Positions 41,665-50,849 are shown, counted from the stretch's first letter. The stretch is DNA of 64,000 nucleotides from Enterococcus durans NBRC 100479 = LMG 10746 (GCF_001544215.1 NZ_BCQB01000001.1:1-64000), one strand, 5' to 3'. Translations and numbers: made by a program. Notes: generated by a model not told the origin, from the letters alone.

Positions 41665-42855
41665 TTATTTGTCGTTGATTGCTGCTAGACCTGGTAATTC
41701 TTTACCTTCTAACAATTCTAAGCTTGCGCCGCCACCTGTTGAGATGTGTGTGAATTTATCAGCGAAACCTAGTTGTTCTGCAGCTGCAGCTGAGTCACCG
41801 CCACCGATGATAGTTGTAGCACCTTCAAGGTTAGCGATTGCTTCACATACGCCGATCGTACCTTTTGCAAAGTTACTCATTTCGAATACACCCATAGGTC
41901 CGTTCCAAACAACTGTTTTAGCACCTTGTAATGTATCAGCAAATAATTTAACTGATGCAGGGCCGATGTCTAGAGCCATCAAGCCTTCAGGGATATCTCC
42001 TTCGATGACTTGTGTTTCAACATCATTTGAAAATTCTGGAGCACATACATTGTCGATTGGTAATACAAGTTTGTCGCCAGCCTTTTCGATCAATTCTTTC
42101 GCTAATGCTACTTTATCAGCTTCAACTAAAGAGTTACCGATCTTGATGCCTTTTGCTTCGTAGAATGTGTAAGTCATTCCGCCACCGATCAAGATTTTGT
42201 CAGCTTTAGGAATCAAGTTTTCGATTACGCCGATTTTATCAGAAACTTTTGCGCCACCTAAGATTGCGATCATAGGGCGTTTTGGATCTTCAACTGCTTC
42301 ACCGATAAATTTGATTTCTTTTTCCATTAAGAATCCAGCAACTGTTGGGATACCAGTTGAAGCAATCCCTACGTTAGAAGCATGCGCACGGTGAGCTGTA
42401 CCGAATGCATCGTTTACAAATACATCACCTAATGAAGCCCAGTATTTACCTAGGTCAGCATCATTTTTGCTTTCTTTTTTACCATCAACATCTTCAAAAC
42501 GAGTGTTTTCGAAAACAACTACGTCTCCGTCTTTCATGTTGTTGATTGCAGCTTCTAATTCAGCACCACGAGTTTCAGGAACGAAAGTTACTTCTTTTCC
42601 TAATAATTCGCCTAAACGTTTTGCAACAGGTGCTAAAGATTTGCCTGCTTTATCTTCTTCAGTTTTTACACGTCCTAGATGAGAGAAAAGGATTGCTTTT
42701 CCGCCTTGTTCTAATACGTAGTTGATTGTTGGTAAAGCAGCTTTGATACGTGTATCATCAGTGATCACGCCATCTTTCAAAGGAACGTTAAAGTCAACAC
42801 GGACAAGAACTTTTTTGTCTTTTAAATCGATATCTTTAACTGTTTTCTTAGCCAT
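41665..42855 (-). CDS. pgk: Phosphoglycerate kinase
   Basis: It makes ATP from 1,3-bisphosphoglycerate. The 396 residues begin with [20 protein letters not shown] (the substrate Arg and Asp), then [34 protein letters not shown] and [13 protein letters not shown] for nucleotide binding. The start follows AGGAGG. A terminator-like hairpin lies between gap and this gene. Confidence 0.98.
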   Translation of the reverse strand: MAKKTVKDIDLKDKKVLVRVDFNVPLKDGVITDDTRIKAALPTINYVLEQGGKAILFSHLGRVKTEEDKAGKSLAPVAKRLGELLGKEVTFVPETRGAELEAAINNMKDGDVVVFENTRFEDVDGKKESKNDADLGKYWASLGDVFVNDAFGTAHRAHASNVGIASTGIPTVAGFLMEKEIKFIGEAVEDPKRPMIAILGGAKVSDKIGVIENLIPKADKILIGGGMTYTFYEAKGIKIGNSLVEADKVALAKELIEKAGDKLVLPIDNVCAPEFSNDVETQVIEGDIPEGLMALDIGPASVKLFADTLQGAKTVVWNGPMGVFEMSNFAKGTIGVCEAIANLEGATTIIGGGDSAAAAEQLGFADKFTHISTGGGASLELLEGKELPGLAAINDK

Positions 42856-42884
42856 TTTATATCCTCCTAAATAAACTTATTATC

Positions 42885-42921
42885 AAAAAAAGCGGAGAAG
42901 CGCGATTGCTTCCCCGCTTTT
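42885..42921 (-). terminator. Internal terminator-like hairpin between gap and pgk
   Basis: GCGGAGAAGC (42892-42901) pairs with GCTTCCCCGC (42908-42917), and the leftward RNA enters seven Ts. It is 42 nt after the gap stop and fits a partial terminator giving more gap than pgk message. Confidence 0.8.
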
Positions 42922-42963
42922 AAGTGTACATGTTTATTGTTTACACTTGTACGTTTGTCTATC

Positions 42964-43965
42964 TTATAAGTTAGCGAAGTATTCTAAAGTACGTACTAAT
43001 TGTGCAGTGTATGACATTTCATTGTCGTACCAAGCAACAGTTTTAACTAATTGTTTGTCGCCAACAGTCATTACTTTAGTTTGTGTAGCATCAAATAATG
43101 AACCGTAAGTCATACCAACGATATCAGAAGAAACGATTTCGTCTGTGTTGTATCCGTAAGATTCGTTTGAAGCTTCTTTCATTGCTGCATTGATTTCGTC
43201 AACAGTTACTTCTTTGTTAAGAACTGTAACTAATTCAGTTAATGAACCTGTTGGTACAGGAACACGTTGAGCAGCTCCGTCTAATTTACCGTTCAATTCA
43301 GGGATTACTAAACCGATAGCTTTAGCAGCACCTGTTGAGTTAGGAACGATGTTTGCAGCAGCAGCGCGTGCACGGCGGAAGTCACCTTTAGGATGAGGTC
43401 CGTCAAGAGTCATTTGGTCACCTGTGTAAGCGTGGATAGTTGTCATTAATCCTTCAACGATACCAAATTTGTCGTTTAATGTTTTAGCCATAGGAGCTAA
43501 ACAGTTAGTAGTACATGAAGCACCTGAGATAACTGTTTCTTTACCAGTTAATGTTTCGTGGTTTGTGTTATAAACGATTGTTGGAACGTCATTTCCACCA
43601 GGAGCAGAGATAACAACACGTTTAGCACCAGCTGTTAAATGTTTTTCAGCAGCTACTTTTGAAGTGAAGAAACCAGTACATTCTAGAACGATGTCAACAC
43701 CTAGTTCGCCCCAAGGTAATTCTTCAGGGTTACGGTTAGCTAAAACTTTAACTTCTTTTCCGTTAACATTGAATGAACCTTCGTGAACTTCAACTGTACC
43801 GTTGAAACGTCCTTGAGTTGTGTCATATTTTAACAAGTGTGCTAACATTTTAGCATCTGTTAAGTCATTGATTGCTACTACTTCGATTCCATCTACATCT
43901 TGGATACGACGGAATGCTAGACGTCCGATACGTCCAAAACCATTAATACCTACTTTAACTGTCAT
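42964..43965 (-). CDS. gap: Glyceraldehyde-3-phosphate dehydrogenase
   Basis: NAD-dependent oxidation and phosphorylation of glyceraldehyde 3-phosphate. The 333-residue protein shows the Rossmann motif [14 protein letters not shown], the active-site Cys in [14 protein letters not shown], and the His in TIHAYTGDQ. Neighbours cggR and pgk show it is the glycolytic isozyme. Codon bias is strong. The start follows AGGAGG. Confidence 0.98.
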   Translation of the reverse strand: MTVKVGINGFGRIGRLAFRRIQDVDGIEVVAINDLTDAKMLAHLLKYDTTQGRFNGTVEVHEGSFNVNGKEVKVLANRNPEELPWGELGVDIVLECTGFFTSKVAAEKHLTAGAKRVVISAPGGNDVPTIVYNTNHETLTGKETVISGASCTTNCLAPMAKTLNDKFGIVEGLMTTIHAYTGDQMTLDGPHPKGDFRRARAAAANIVPNSTGAAKAIGLVIPELNGKLDGAAQRVPVPTGSLTELVTVLNKEVTVDEINAAMKEASNESYGYNTDEIVSSDIVGMTYGSLFDATQTKVMTVGDKQLVKTVAWYDNEMSYTAQLVRTLEYFANL

Positions 43966-44005
43966 TTAAGATTTCCTCCTTATGAAAATCAAAAAAATAT
44001 TTATT

Positions 44006-45043
44006 TTAAAGGGATATCCCTTTTAAAATCTCATTTGCAGCAGCTTCATCTGTGATGAGCCACGTTTGTTTTGGTGCATTTTTCATATAGGCTCGAATTG
44101 CTTTAGCTTTTGACTTTCCACCTGCAATAGCTAGGATGATCGGTACATTCGCTAAGTCTTTCAATTCTATGCCGATTCTTGGAACCTTATAAACAACTTC
44201 TCCATTCTCGTTAAAGAAATAGCCGAAGGATTCCGCAACAGCATTGGCCTGTTTTAGCATGACTAATTCTTGCTCAGTCATTTTTCTTCGTGCAGCCATG
44301 TGTAATGCACGTCCAATACTATGAATAACACAATTCGCCTGACTAATCAAGTTTAAGACTTCTTGGATAGACGGTTCATTGAGTAAAGAATTGTACGTAG
44401 CTAGACTTAATTGTTCTGGTACATACAACGCACGATGATTGCCACTTGCCTTTGTAGCCATTCTAGCACTGACCGAATTTGCTTGTACAGTCACAGCTTC
44501 TCCGATACCGCCACGAGCTGGCACAAATAAGTTATGTCGTTTACTGTTTTCCAGATTTGTCAATTGTTCAGCGACGATTGCCATCGTTGTTCCTCCCATT
44601 ACGGCGATAATATTATCACCTTCCGGAAGTAAAAGATCCAACGCTTCGTCTAATGCTTCACCGAAGCCGTCAGCAACTTTAGGCTGTTTCTCACTGTTTC
44701 CTGACACGACAATACAACGTTGATTCCCGAAATACTCAGCCAGTTTTTTTTCTGTCTGATGCATACCTAAAAGTTGATCCATGAAGCTTTCAAGACTCTG
44801 ATAAACTTCCTCACCTTTTTTTGTCAACGTCATTCCGCTTTTAGAGGTGTTGATTAAATTCAACTGTTTCAATAAATCTGTTTCTGTTCGTAATACTCGT
44901 TCTGTGATTCCCATACTTTCTGATAAACTGCGGCGACCAATCGGCTGCATCCAATAAATATTTCGCAAAATTTTATAGCGTTCTTGCAGAACCTCGATAA
45001 TATCTGGTGCAACAGATTCAATCATTTTCAATTCATCTAGCAT
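44006..45043 (-). CDS. cggR: Central glycolytic genes regulator CggR
   Basis: CggR represses the gap operon; in B. subtilis fructose 1,6-bisphosphate relieves it. The 345-residue protein has an N-terminal winged helix (ILRNIYWMQPIGRRSLSES...ERVLRTE) and a C-terminal SorC-type sugar-binding domain (VMGGTTMAIVAEQL, AGGKSKAKAIRAYM). I chose ATG 45043 (MLDELKMIES), which follows AAGGAG; the upstream in-frame part overlaps the likely operator. First gene of the operon. Confidence 0.92.
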   Translation of the reverse strand: MLDELKMIESVAPDIIEVLQERYKILRNIYWMQPIGRRSLSESMGITERVLRTETDLLKQLNLINTSKSGMTLTKKGEEVYQSLESFMDQLLGMHQTEKKLAEYFGNQRCIVVSGNSEKQPKVADGFGEALDEALDLLLPEGDNIIAVMGGTTMAIVAEQLTNLENSKRHNLFVPARGGIGEAVTVQANSVSARMATKASGNHRALYVPEQLSLATYNSLLNEPSIQEVLNLISQANCVIHSIGRALHMAARRKMTEQELVMLKQANAVAESFGYFFNENGEVVYKVPRIGIELKDLANVPIILAIAGGKSKAKAIRAYMKNAPKQTWLITDEAAANEILKGISL

Positions 45044-45059
45044 AGCGATCTCCTTAGTT

Positions 45060-45095
45060 GGACGATAAATGTCCAATGTAGACTCAAAACGACCC
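45060..45095 (-). promoter_or_regulatory. Candidate CggR operator
   Basis: The palindrome GGACGATAAATGTCC (45060-45074) is followed 21 nt on by the related GACTCAAAACGACCC (45081-45095). Known CggR sites are two repeats of CGGGACN6TGTC in the leader. Position between promoter and cggR start fits autoregulation. Confidence 0.5.
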
Positions 45096-45172
45096 ATGTA
45101 CGATAAAAAAAGAAAAGTGACTTTCCAATTTTCAAAAATATTAAAAAGGAAAATCTCAACCTCACGAATGTT

Positions 45173-45201
45173 AGTCTAACAGTTTTATTCTACTTTTTCA
45201 A
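45173..45201 (-). promoter_or_regulatory. Promoter of the cggR-gap-pgk-tpi-eno operon
   Basis: Read leftward: TTGAAA (45201-45196), a 17-nt spacer, TAGACT (45178-45173), about 130 nt before the cggR start. Confidence 0.65.
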
Positions 45202-45210
45202 TAAAAAACA

Positions 45211-45239
45211 ACTAGAAAAAATTTTTCATTTTTTCTAGT
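45211..45239 (-). terminator. Intrinsic terminator of rpoN
   Basis: ACTAGAAAAAA pairs with TTTTTTCTAGT, 12 nt past the rpoN stop. The leftward RNA goes on with TTGTTTTTTATT. Confidence 0.8.
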
Positions 45240-45250
45240 CAAAATTCACA

Positions 45251-46597
45251 TTAATTATCATAACGTTTTCTTTTCGATGAACTTGGGATTCCTAACAGGT
45301 CTCGATACTTCGCAACGGTTCTTCTTGAAATCAATATTTCATCTTTTTTTAATAGTTCTACTATTTTTTGATCGGATAGCGGCTTCCCTTTATCTTCTTC
45401 CTCGACTAACTCTTGGATTCTTTTTTGGGCCGTATCTGCAGAAAGATCTTCTTCTGACATGTTTCCACTTTTTTGGATGCGATTCGTAAAGAATTTTTTT
45501 AGTTCGAATACACCGAACTCTGTCTCTAAATATTTTCCATTGACAGCACGGCTGACTGTTGATTCATGCACATCGATTTCTTGAGCAACTTCTCTTAACG
45601 TCAACGGCTTGATTGGTCGGTTCTTATTCGTAAAAAATTCTTGCTGATGCGCCACGATACTTTGCGCCACACGCAAGATCGTATCCCCTCGCTGTAAGAT
45701 CGTTTTTTTCAACCAATCAAATTCCTGTTTTCGTTCTTTCAAATAGACTTGCGTTTCTTTGTCCGCTTTTTTTTGCATCTGATTAAAGTAATGTTCTTGA
45801 AAACGGACATCTGGTTGGTTTCCCCGATTTGATCGAACATGGACCTGGTTGTTCTCATCTACCATTACTCTTACATCTGGAATAATGTAAAGTTCGCTGC
45901 TTCGATCAAAAATCCTACCAGGACTCGGACTAAGGGTTTGAATATAATCAAAGATCTGCTGTACTTCGCTTAATTCAATCGAGAAGCGTTGCGCAATTTC
46001 TTTCCACTTCCGTTCTACTAACGGTTCAAAACACTCTTCTAAGATGATATAAGCTAATTCTGGTGCGAAATCATCTCTTTCTGTCTGAAGCATCAGACAC
46101 TCTTGCAAACTTCTTGCGCCGACTCCTGCCGGTTCGAGTTGCTGGATCAGTGTAAGGGCATCAAGTATTTCAATCGATGACGCATTCGTATTGGTTTCTG
46201 CTTCTTTCAAATCAATCGTCAAAAAGCCGTTCAAGTCGATATACTCAACTAGATAAAGTACGAGTTTACGCAAAAACGTATCACGATAATTCAAATGGAC
46301 CTGATCGATCAATGATTCAAATAAGGAAGTGCTGGTATCTGGAATTTGATTCAAGTAGTTTGTTTCCTCGCCTTCATAGTTCGACGATTTTATTTTTTGA
46401 AAGTCAGGTTGCCAATCTGGCTCTACGACTTCTAATAAAGGATTTTCCAGTGCTTGATTTTCAACAAACGCGAGCAGTTCCTCACTGTTATACTGCAATA
46501 CTTGAATGGACTGTTGCAGCTGCTGTGTCATGGCTAATTTTTGTGTTTGTTGTTGTTTTTGTGAAAAGTTTTGTTGAAATTTCATTTTTTTGTCCAT
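45251..46597 (-). CDS. rpoN: RNA polymerase sigma-54 factor
   Basis: Sigma-54 directs transcription from -24/-12 promoters with an AAA+ activator; in enterococci it serves mannose-type PTS operons. The 448-residue protein has the Gln/Leu-rich activator region (QKLAMTQQLQQSIQVLQYNS), the core-binding and HTH region (LREVAQEIDVHESTVSRAVN) and the RpoN box (ISRRTVAKYRDLLGIP). The start at 46597 or the ATG four codons later are both possible: the AAGGGG site is very close to the first and rather far from the second. Confidence 0.94.
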   Translation of the reverse strand: MDKKMKFQQNFSQKQQQTQKLAMTQQLQQSIQVLQYNSEELLAFVENQALENPLLEVVEPDWQPDFQKIKSSNYEGEETNYLNQIPDTSTSLFESLIDQVHLNYRDTFLRKLVLYLVEYIDLNGFLTIDLKEAETNTNASSIEILDALTLIQQLEPAGVGARSLQECLMLQTERDDFAPELAYIILEECFEPLVERKWKEIAQRFSIELSEVQQIFDYIQTLSPSPGRIFDRSSELYIIPDVRVMVDENNQVHVRSNRGNQPDVRFQEHYFNQMQKKADKETQVYLKERKQEFDWLKKTILQRGDTILRVAQSIVAHQQEFFTNKNRPIKPLTLREVAQEIDVHESTVSRAVNGKYLETEFGVFELKKFFTNRIQKSGNMSEEDLSADTAQKRIQELVEEEDKGKPLSDQKIVELLKKDEILISRRTVAKYRDLLGIPSSSKRKRYDN

Positions 46598-46644
46598 TCC
46601 CCTTGTTTTTTTTTTTGGGTTTCGTTACAATTATCCCAGTGCTT

Positions 46645-46716
46645 GCGTCCTTAGTGTAGTGGATATCACGTAAGATTCCGGTTCTTGAGACGGGGGTTCG
46701 ATTCCCTCAGGACGCG
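46645..46716 (+). tRNA. tRNA-Arg (CCG)
   Basis: A 72-nt cloverleaf on the + strand. Acceptor GCGTCCT pairs with AGGACGC, with discriminator G. The anticodon stem TAAGA/TCTTG holds the loop TTCCGGT, giving anticodon CCG. The T-arm is GGGGGTTCGATTCCC. CCA is not encoded. A terminator follows. Confidence 0.93.
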
Positions 46717-46771
46717 TCTATTGTTATCTTAGCATATTTGAGAGCGTTTTGCTTTCTAAAATTTTCAATCA

Positions 46772-46804
46772 AAAAGCTGGTCCTCGATCGAGAACCAGCT
46801 TTTT
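46772..46804 (+). terminator. Intrinsic terminator downstream of tRNA-Arg
   Basis: AAAAGCTGGT and ACCAGCTTTT pair with an inner CTCG/CGAG, followed by a T-rich tract on the + strand. It can also stop leftward RNA from the small gene at 46870. Confidence 0.85.
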
Positions 46805-46869
46805 ATTTATTTTCTCTCTTTTATTTCCCTTAAAGTCGAACATCTCCCCCTCTATCATCAAGCTTTCAC

Positions 46870-47142
46870 TTAATTTTTGCTCGCAGAAGATATCACGTGG
46901 ATTGCGTCAATAAAGCGATTAAGCGAAAACGTTAAAAATAAAATTGCCAAACTATGCACCAAGAGTGTTCCAGCATATTCAATGAGGTATTGTTCCCCAA
47001 AGACTCCCTTGGCAGAGATCGATTGAGAGATCATGACTGGAGCAATAAATAAACTGATGCTTGCTAATACATTCACACCTAATTTCACTATTGGTTTGAT
47101 CTTTTTTATTCTCCCATCACCTTTTATGAACGAAACATCCAC
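46870..47142 (-). CDS. Small membrane protein of unknown function
   Basis: A 90-residue protein with a basic N-terminus (GDGRIKKIKPIVK) and two predicted membrane helices (about 22-42 and 58-78). No family is recognised. The ribosome site is weak (AAGTGG), so the start is not certain. It lies alone between the tRNA-Arg terminator and repeat R9. The 160 nt upstream up to R9 show no gene. Confidence 0.45.
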   Translation of the reverse strand: MDVSFIKGDGRIKKIKPIVKLGVNVLASISLFIAPVMISQSISAKGVFGEQYLIEYAGTLLVHSLAILFLTFSLNRFIDAIHVISSASKN

Positions 47143-47305
47143 TTATTTTTCCATAGCTTCTTTACAGAACTTCCAACTACAGACTAACCTAATAACTAAC
47201 GTCATAAAACTGTTATGTTCTAAGTTTTTTTTAAATTCAAAAGGTCTTTTTGCTCATTCTTGTTCTTTTGAAAATGGAAATACCTCACAAAAAAACAAAA
47301 AAATA

Positions 47306-47475
47306 GAGCATGAGACAAAAGTAAGAAATACTTTTATCTCATGCTTTAAAAACGAATAAACGGTGGGAGCAGAAGCAATTCCTTCTTAAATAAGCCGAAA
47401 TTCACAAAAATTTGAAAAGTAATTTTCGTTAATTTCTTCTTATTTCTCGGAGTTACACACTTCTGTCCCAACCTC
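47306..47475 (+). repeat. Dispersed modular repeat, copy R9 (full-length type A)
   Basis: 170 bp, same length as R6. The left hairpin is GAGCATGAGACAAAAGTA/TACTTTTATCTCATGC. Compared with R6 two G.U pairs have become A-U pairs. The core and middle are as in R6, and the right end is CACTTCTGTCCCAACCTC. On the leftward side a T7 run begins two bases past the hairpin, 72 nt after the GrdB-like gene. Confidence 0.92.
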
Positions 47476-47546
47476 CATGAAAGTCTGATTTTTAGATGAC
47501 TATTCTTACTTGATACTTTTTACTAAACGTTATAAGAAATTATTTT

Positions 47547-48065
47547 TTAAAATAAGAGTTCTTGTTCTTCGGCTGTCAATTCTCCTCTTTGTGCTAGTAC
47601 GGTGACGCATTCTACCATATTTTTGTAGGATTGATTTAAGCCGATTCCGCCTTTTTTCGGCATTTTGATAATTAGGACTGTTTCACGAAATTCTTCAACA
47701 GCTGGGTTTTCTGCTGACATTGCTGCCGCTGCGGGAACTCCATTCTTAGCTAATGCTTTTGCTAAGCTACCTGCCATCATACCAAAATTGGGATAATGCA
47801 TCGCTGGGCCGCATAATACTGCATCAGCGCCGAATTTCTTGGCAAAACCGATGAATTTTTGGTTTACCTCTTCAGGATGACTTACATAGTACTGATCACC
47901 ACAGTATAAAGTTGCAATAATCTCAGCATCTTTTTCTTTGAATAGTGGAACAAGCGTTTCTGCTGGTCCCATCGCTGCTTTTTTTCCTCCTGGAGGCAGT
48001 TGCGCTTGCTCATCACTTCCCATACCAGCCGTGACATGGTTCAAAATCACGAGTATCTTTTTCAT
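47547..48065 (-). CDS. GrdB-related protein
   Basis: A 172-residue protein that resembles only the N-terminal part of glycine/sarcosine/betaine reductase component B (VILNHVTAGMGSDEQAQLPP, GGKKAAMGPAETLVPLF, ATLYCGDQYYVSHPEEV, VLCGPAMHYPNFGMMAG, IKMPKKGGIGLNQS). The full reductase subunit is more than twice as long and carries the Sec/Cys catalytic stretch in its C-terminal half, which is absent here. Such short GrdB-related proteins are known next to PTS genes. Role unknown. Last gene of the asparaginase-PTS transcript. Confidence 0.78.
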   Translation of the reverse strand: MKKILVILNHVTAGMGSDEQAQLPPGGKKAAMGPAETLVPLFKEKDAEIIATLYCGDQYYVSHPEEVNQKFIGFAKKFGADAVLCGPAMHYPNFGMMAGSLAKALAKNGVPAAAAMSAENPAVEEFRETVLIIKMPKKGGIGLNQSYKNMVECVTVLAQRGELTAEEQELLF

Positions 48066-48079
48066 GAGATACCTCCTTT

Positions 48080-49435
48080 TTACAATGTATCAAAATCGAA
48101 ATCATCAAAATTGATTTCTTCTGTTTCTTTTTCTTCCGCTTCATGTTCTTCTTTTAGGTACTGATTATCTAATACCTTGATAAATGGATAGTAGATTCCC
48201 ATTCCAAGTAAAATCAAAACGCCTTGTAGGATCGAAGCCTGCCAGCCACTTACTAAAAATCCAGAAATGATCGGTGGTGTCGTCCAAGGAAGTTGGATAC
48301 CGTTGGTGTAGGCAACCAATCCGAAATCCATACAGAAATAGGCAATGATGATATTGATCGTTGGAACAAGAACAAATGGGATCAAAATGATTGGATTCAA
48401 TACGATCGGCAAACCGAAAATGATCGGTTCATTGATGCCAAAAATTCCTGGTACAAGGGATAATTGAGATAATTTTTTGATACGTTGACTCTTACAAATG
48501 ATGACCATCACTAAAATCAATGATAATGTTGATCCGCCACCACCAAAAGTTGCGAACATGTCTTGGAATTGACCGGTGATGATGTTAGGAACTTCCAGAC
48601 CATTTTTATAAGCGTCTAAATTTTCAATGGATAACGCACGTAGAACCGGATTGAATACTGCTCCGACTACACTTGATCCGTTGATTCCAAAGAACCAGAA
48701 AAAGTGTAAAAATAAGTACGCAATGATCATGGCTCCTAGCGTATTTCCCAAACTTAACAACGGCATTTGCAAAAACTTGAATAAAATTTCTTGCAGGTTT
48801 CCATATGAAGTTAAATCTGCTAACCAATTAGCTACCATGAAAAATGTAAGGATAACAAAACTAGGGATAAGTGCCTCAAATGATTTCACAACAGTTGGAG
48901 GGACGCCTTCTGGCATTTTGATCGTCCAGCCTTTGCGAATCAACGCAACGAACATCCTCGTTGAGAGCAATGCAACGACCATTCCCAAGAATAGACCGCT
49001 TGAACCCATCCAGCGTAATGGAAGGCTTCCTACTTCATATACTTCGGTAGAGCCTTCTGGAGTGAAGGTCGTTGAAAAAGGTGTCACGATAAAAAACGAA
49101 ACTAATGAAATGATTGCTGCCTGCATCGCATCGACTTTGAACTGTTTCGCTAAACTATAGCCGATCCCACAAACAGCGAGGATCGTCATGATATCAAAAC
49201 TAGCTGTTGCCGGTTTATTCAGCATCGTTGCCCAGTCGTCACCTAAAATTCCGCTCATGATTTCATTCCAGTTAGGAATCGGGAAATTGGTCAATACTAA
49301 GAATAACGATCCTACGATCAATAATGGGGTAGAAAGTAGAAACCCATCCCGAATAGCGATTAGATATTTGTTTTCGCCAATGGTTTTCGCCATTGGTGTA
49401 AGGACTCTTTCCAGCCAATTTAAAAATTTCTGCAT
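48080..49435 (-). CDS. PTS lactose/cellobiose-family IIC permease
   Basis: The membrane component that imports and helps phosphorylate a sugar or glycoside. The 451 residues include about ten membrane helices and IIC signatures (FLNWLERVLTPMAKTIGENK at the start, LHFFWFFGINGSSVVGAVFN, FGINEPIIFGLPIVLNPI with the substrate Glu, QLPWTTPPIISGFL). The C-terminus is acidic (EEHEAEEKETEEINFDDFDF), a little unusual. No IIA gene is in the cluster. The sugar is not readable from sequence; context suggests an N-acetylglucosamine-type conjugate. Confidence 0.9.
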   Translation of the reverse strand: MQKFLNWLERVLTPMAKTIGENKYLIAIRDGFLLSTPLLIVGSLFLVLTNFPIPNWNEIMSGILGDDWATMLNKPATASFDIMTILAVCGIGYSLAKQFKVDAMQAAIISLVSFFIVTPFSTTFTPEGSTEVYEVGSLPLRWMGSSGLFLGMVVALLSTRMFVALIRKGWTIKMPEGVPPTVVKSFEALIPSFVILTFFMVANWLADLTSYGNLQEILFKFLQMPLLSLGNTLGAMIIAYLFLHFFWFFGINGSSVVGAVFNPVLRALSIENLDAYKNGLEVPNIITGQFQDMFATFGGGGSTLSLILVMVIICKSQRIKKLSQLSLVPGIFGINEPIIFGLPIVLNPIILIPFVLVPTINIIIAYFCMDFGLVAYTNGIQLPWTTPPIISGFLVSGWQASILQGVLILLGMGIYYPFIKVLDNQYLKEEHEAEEKETEEINFDDFDFDTL

Positions 49436-49496
49436 CTTTTTTCCTCCGATCTTATGTTTGATTTTGACTGTTACCGGTTACATTGCTATTTACTAT

Positions 49497-49825
49497 TTAC
49501 TTTTTACTATCTTTGATCAATTTTAGAACATCTTTCATTGCACGTTCGCCGTCAATCATGCCATATGCTTCCGCCGCAATCGTGCCGACTGGTATTCCTT
49601 GTGGTTCAAATGTTTGCTTCATCTTGTCACTCAAATGACGAACTTGCGGTCCAAGTAAGATTGCTACTGGTTTTTCTTGTTCGACTTTCTCTTCCGCATG
49701 AATTGCTGGAAAAGCACTGATTTCCAAAGGCATTTTGTGTTTTTTCACGACCTCCATCATTTTGTTGACCATGATACTTGTAGACATTCCTGCTTCGCAA
49801 AACAAATAGATTTTTTTGTAGCCAT
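49497..49825 (-). pseudogene. PTS lactose/cellobiose-type IIB with a frameshift in an A7 run
   Basis: ATG 49825 follows AAGGAGG and reads MATKK. The run of seven As (T7 at 49811-49817 on the + strand) is one A short for the frame that continues as IYLFCEAGMSTSIMVNKMME, with the phosphorylated Cys in FCEAGMS and the later motifs AILLGPQVRHLSDKMK and EAYGMIDGERAM. With eight As the protein would be full length (about 109 residues). As written, only a TTG start that misses the first beta strand gives the domain. Sequencing error, slippage-tolerant expression or true loss are all possible. Confidence 0.8.
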
Positions 49826-49883
49826 TCTTCTTCCTCCTTAATTTATAAATAATAGCTGAGAGCCAGCTGTATAAATAGATTTG

Positions 49884-50831
49884 TTAAACTGGTGCTTTGA
49901 TTCTCTTCTCATAGGCATCCAACCATTCTTTAGTGATCGGCTCAATGATCGTGTTTTGTTCTGGTCCTGGATTTGCTAAGTAAATAGCTGGTTGCTCTTT
50001 CTCAGTTGCAAGACTGAATGTAAATTCGACATTTGTCGCAACACCCCACTCACCTTCATTATTCATTGCGATCAGTGAAAAAGCTCCCGCTTTTCCATAA
50101 CGTTCTTTCAGCGTGTCGCTGAACCGGTATACTGCTTGGTCACACGCTGCTTGTGGGGAAAGTCCTTCGCCCATCAATCGGACGATTTCATATGACAAAC
50201 AGCCTTTCATCAAATCTTCCCCAAGACCTGTAGCAGCTGCACCACCGATTTTACTATCGACATAAAAACCTGAACCTGACAACGGAGAATCGCCTACGCG
50301 TCCTTGTTTTTTCATGAATAGTCCTGAACTAGAGGTTCCTGCAGCCATGCTTTGGGATTTGTCTAAGGCAACAACGCCAACTGTGTCATGACCATCATAT
50401 GGACTTAGGTTTGTTTTTGCCATTTCGTCTAATCGTTTTTGCCAGATTTTTTTTGCTCGCTCTGTCAGCATATTTTTACGTTCGAAGCCTGCCAACATAG
50501 CAAATTCGGTTGCTCCTTGCCCGACTCGGAAACTATTGAATTTTTCCTCACTTAACCGACGTGCGACTGCAATTGGATTGGCTATATCAACGATCCCTGC
50601 GACAGCCCCTATCTTGAATGTATCACCATCCATGAATGCTGCATCCATCTCTACGATCCCACGTTCATTTGGCAGTCCACCATACCCGACTGATTTATAA
50701 AATGGATAATCTTCCACACACTTGATGGCCGTTTCAACAGCATCACCACAAGTGCTTTTCTCTTCGAGTAATCTTTTTGCTGCGAGAATGCCGTCATGCG
50801 CCATGCGCCAAGTTGCTATAATTCCCCACAT
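49884..50831 (-). CDS. N4-(beta-N-acetylglucosaminyl)-L-asparaginase-like Ntn hydrolase
   Basis: This family cleaves the amide link between N-acetylglucosamine and asparagine. The 315-residue precursor has the self-processing site GHDTVGVVALD (about 150), where Thr becomes the N-terminal nucleophile. After it come the substrate-binding motifs GRVGDSPLSG (Arg and Asp that hold the aspartyl group) and ATGLGEDLMKG. All are intact. No signal peptide, so cytoplasmic. It starts with ATG 50831 after AGGAGG and heads the transcript asparaginase - IIB - IIC - GrdB-like. A related isoaspartyl or other beta-aspartyl substrate cannot be excluded. Confidence 0.86.
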   Translation of the reverse strand: MWGIIATWRMAHDGILAAKRLLEEKSTCGDAVETAIKCVEDYPFYKSVGYGGLPNERGIVEMDAAFMDGDTFKIGAVAGIVDIANPIAVARRLSEEKFNSFRVGQGATEFAMLAGFERKNMLTERAKKIWQKRLDEMAKTNLSPYDGHDTVGVVALDKSQSMAAGTSSSGLFMKKQGRVGDSPLSGSGFYVDSKIGGAAATGLGEDLMKGCLSYEIVRLMGEGLSPQAACDQAVYRFSDTLKERYGKAGAFSLIAMNNEGEWGVATNVEFTFSLATEKEQPAIYLANPGPEQNTIIEPITKEWLDAYEKRIKAPV

Positions 50832-50849
50832 ACCTACTCCTCCTGACTA

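Noticed and set aside
41669-42163. Rightward 164-codon open frame opposite pgk
   Set aside because: Shadow caused by the strong codon bias of pgk.
46177-46659. Rightward 160-codon open frame opposite rpoN
   Set aside because: Antisense to sigma-54, runs into tRNA-Arg, no ribosome site.
48627-49160. Rightward 177-codon open frame opposite the PTS IIC gene
   Set aside because: Shadow of the IIC gene; the IIC reading frame has all family motifs.
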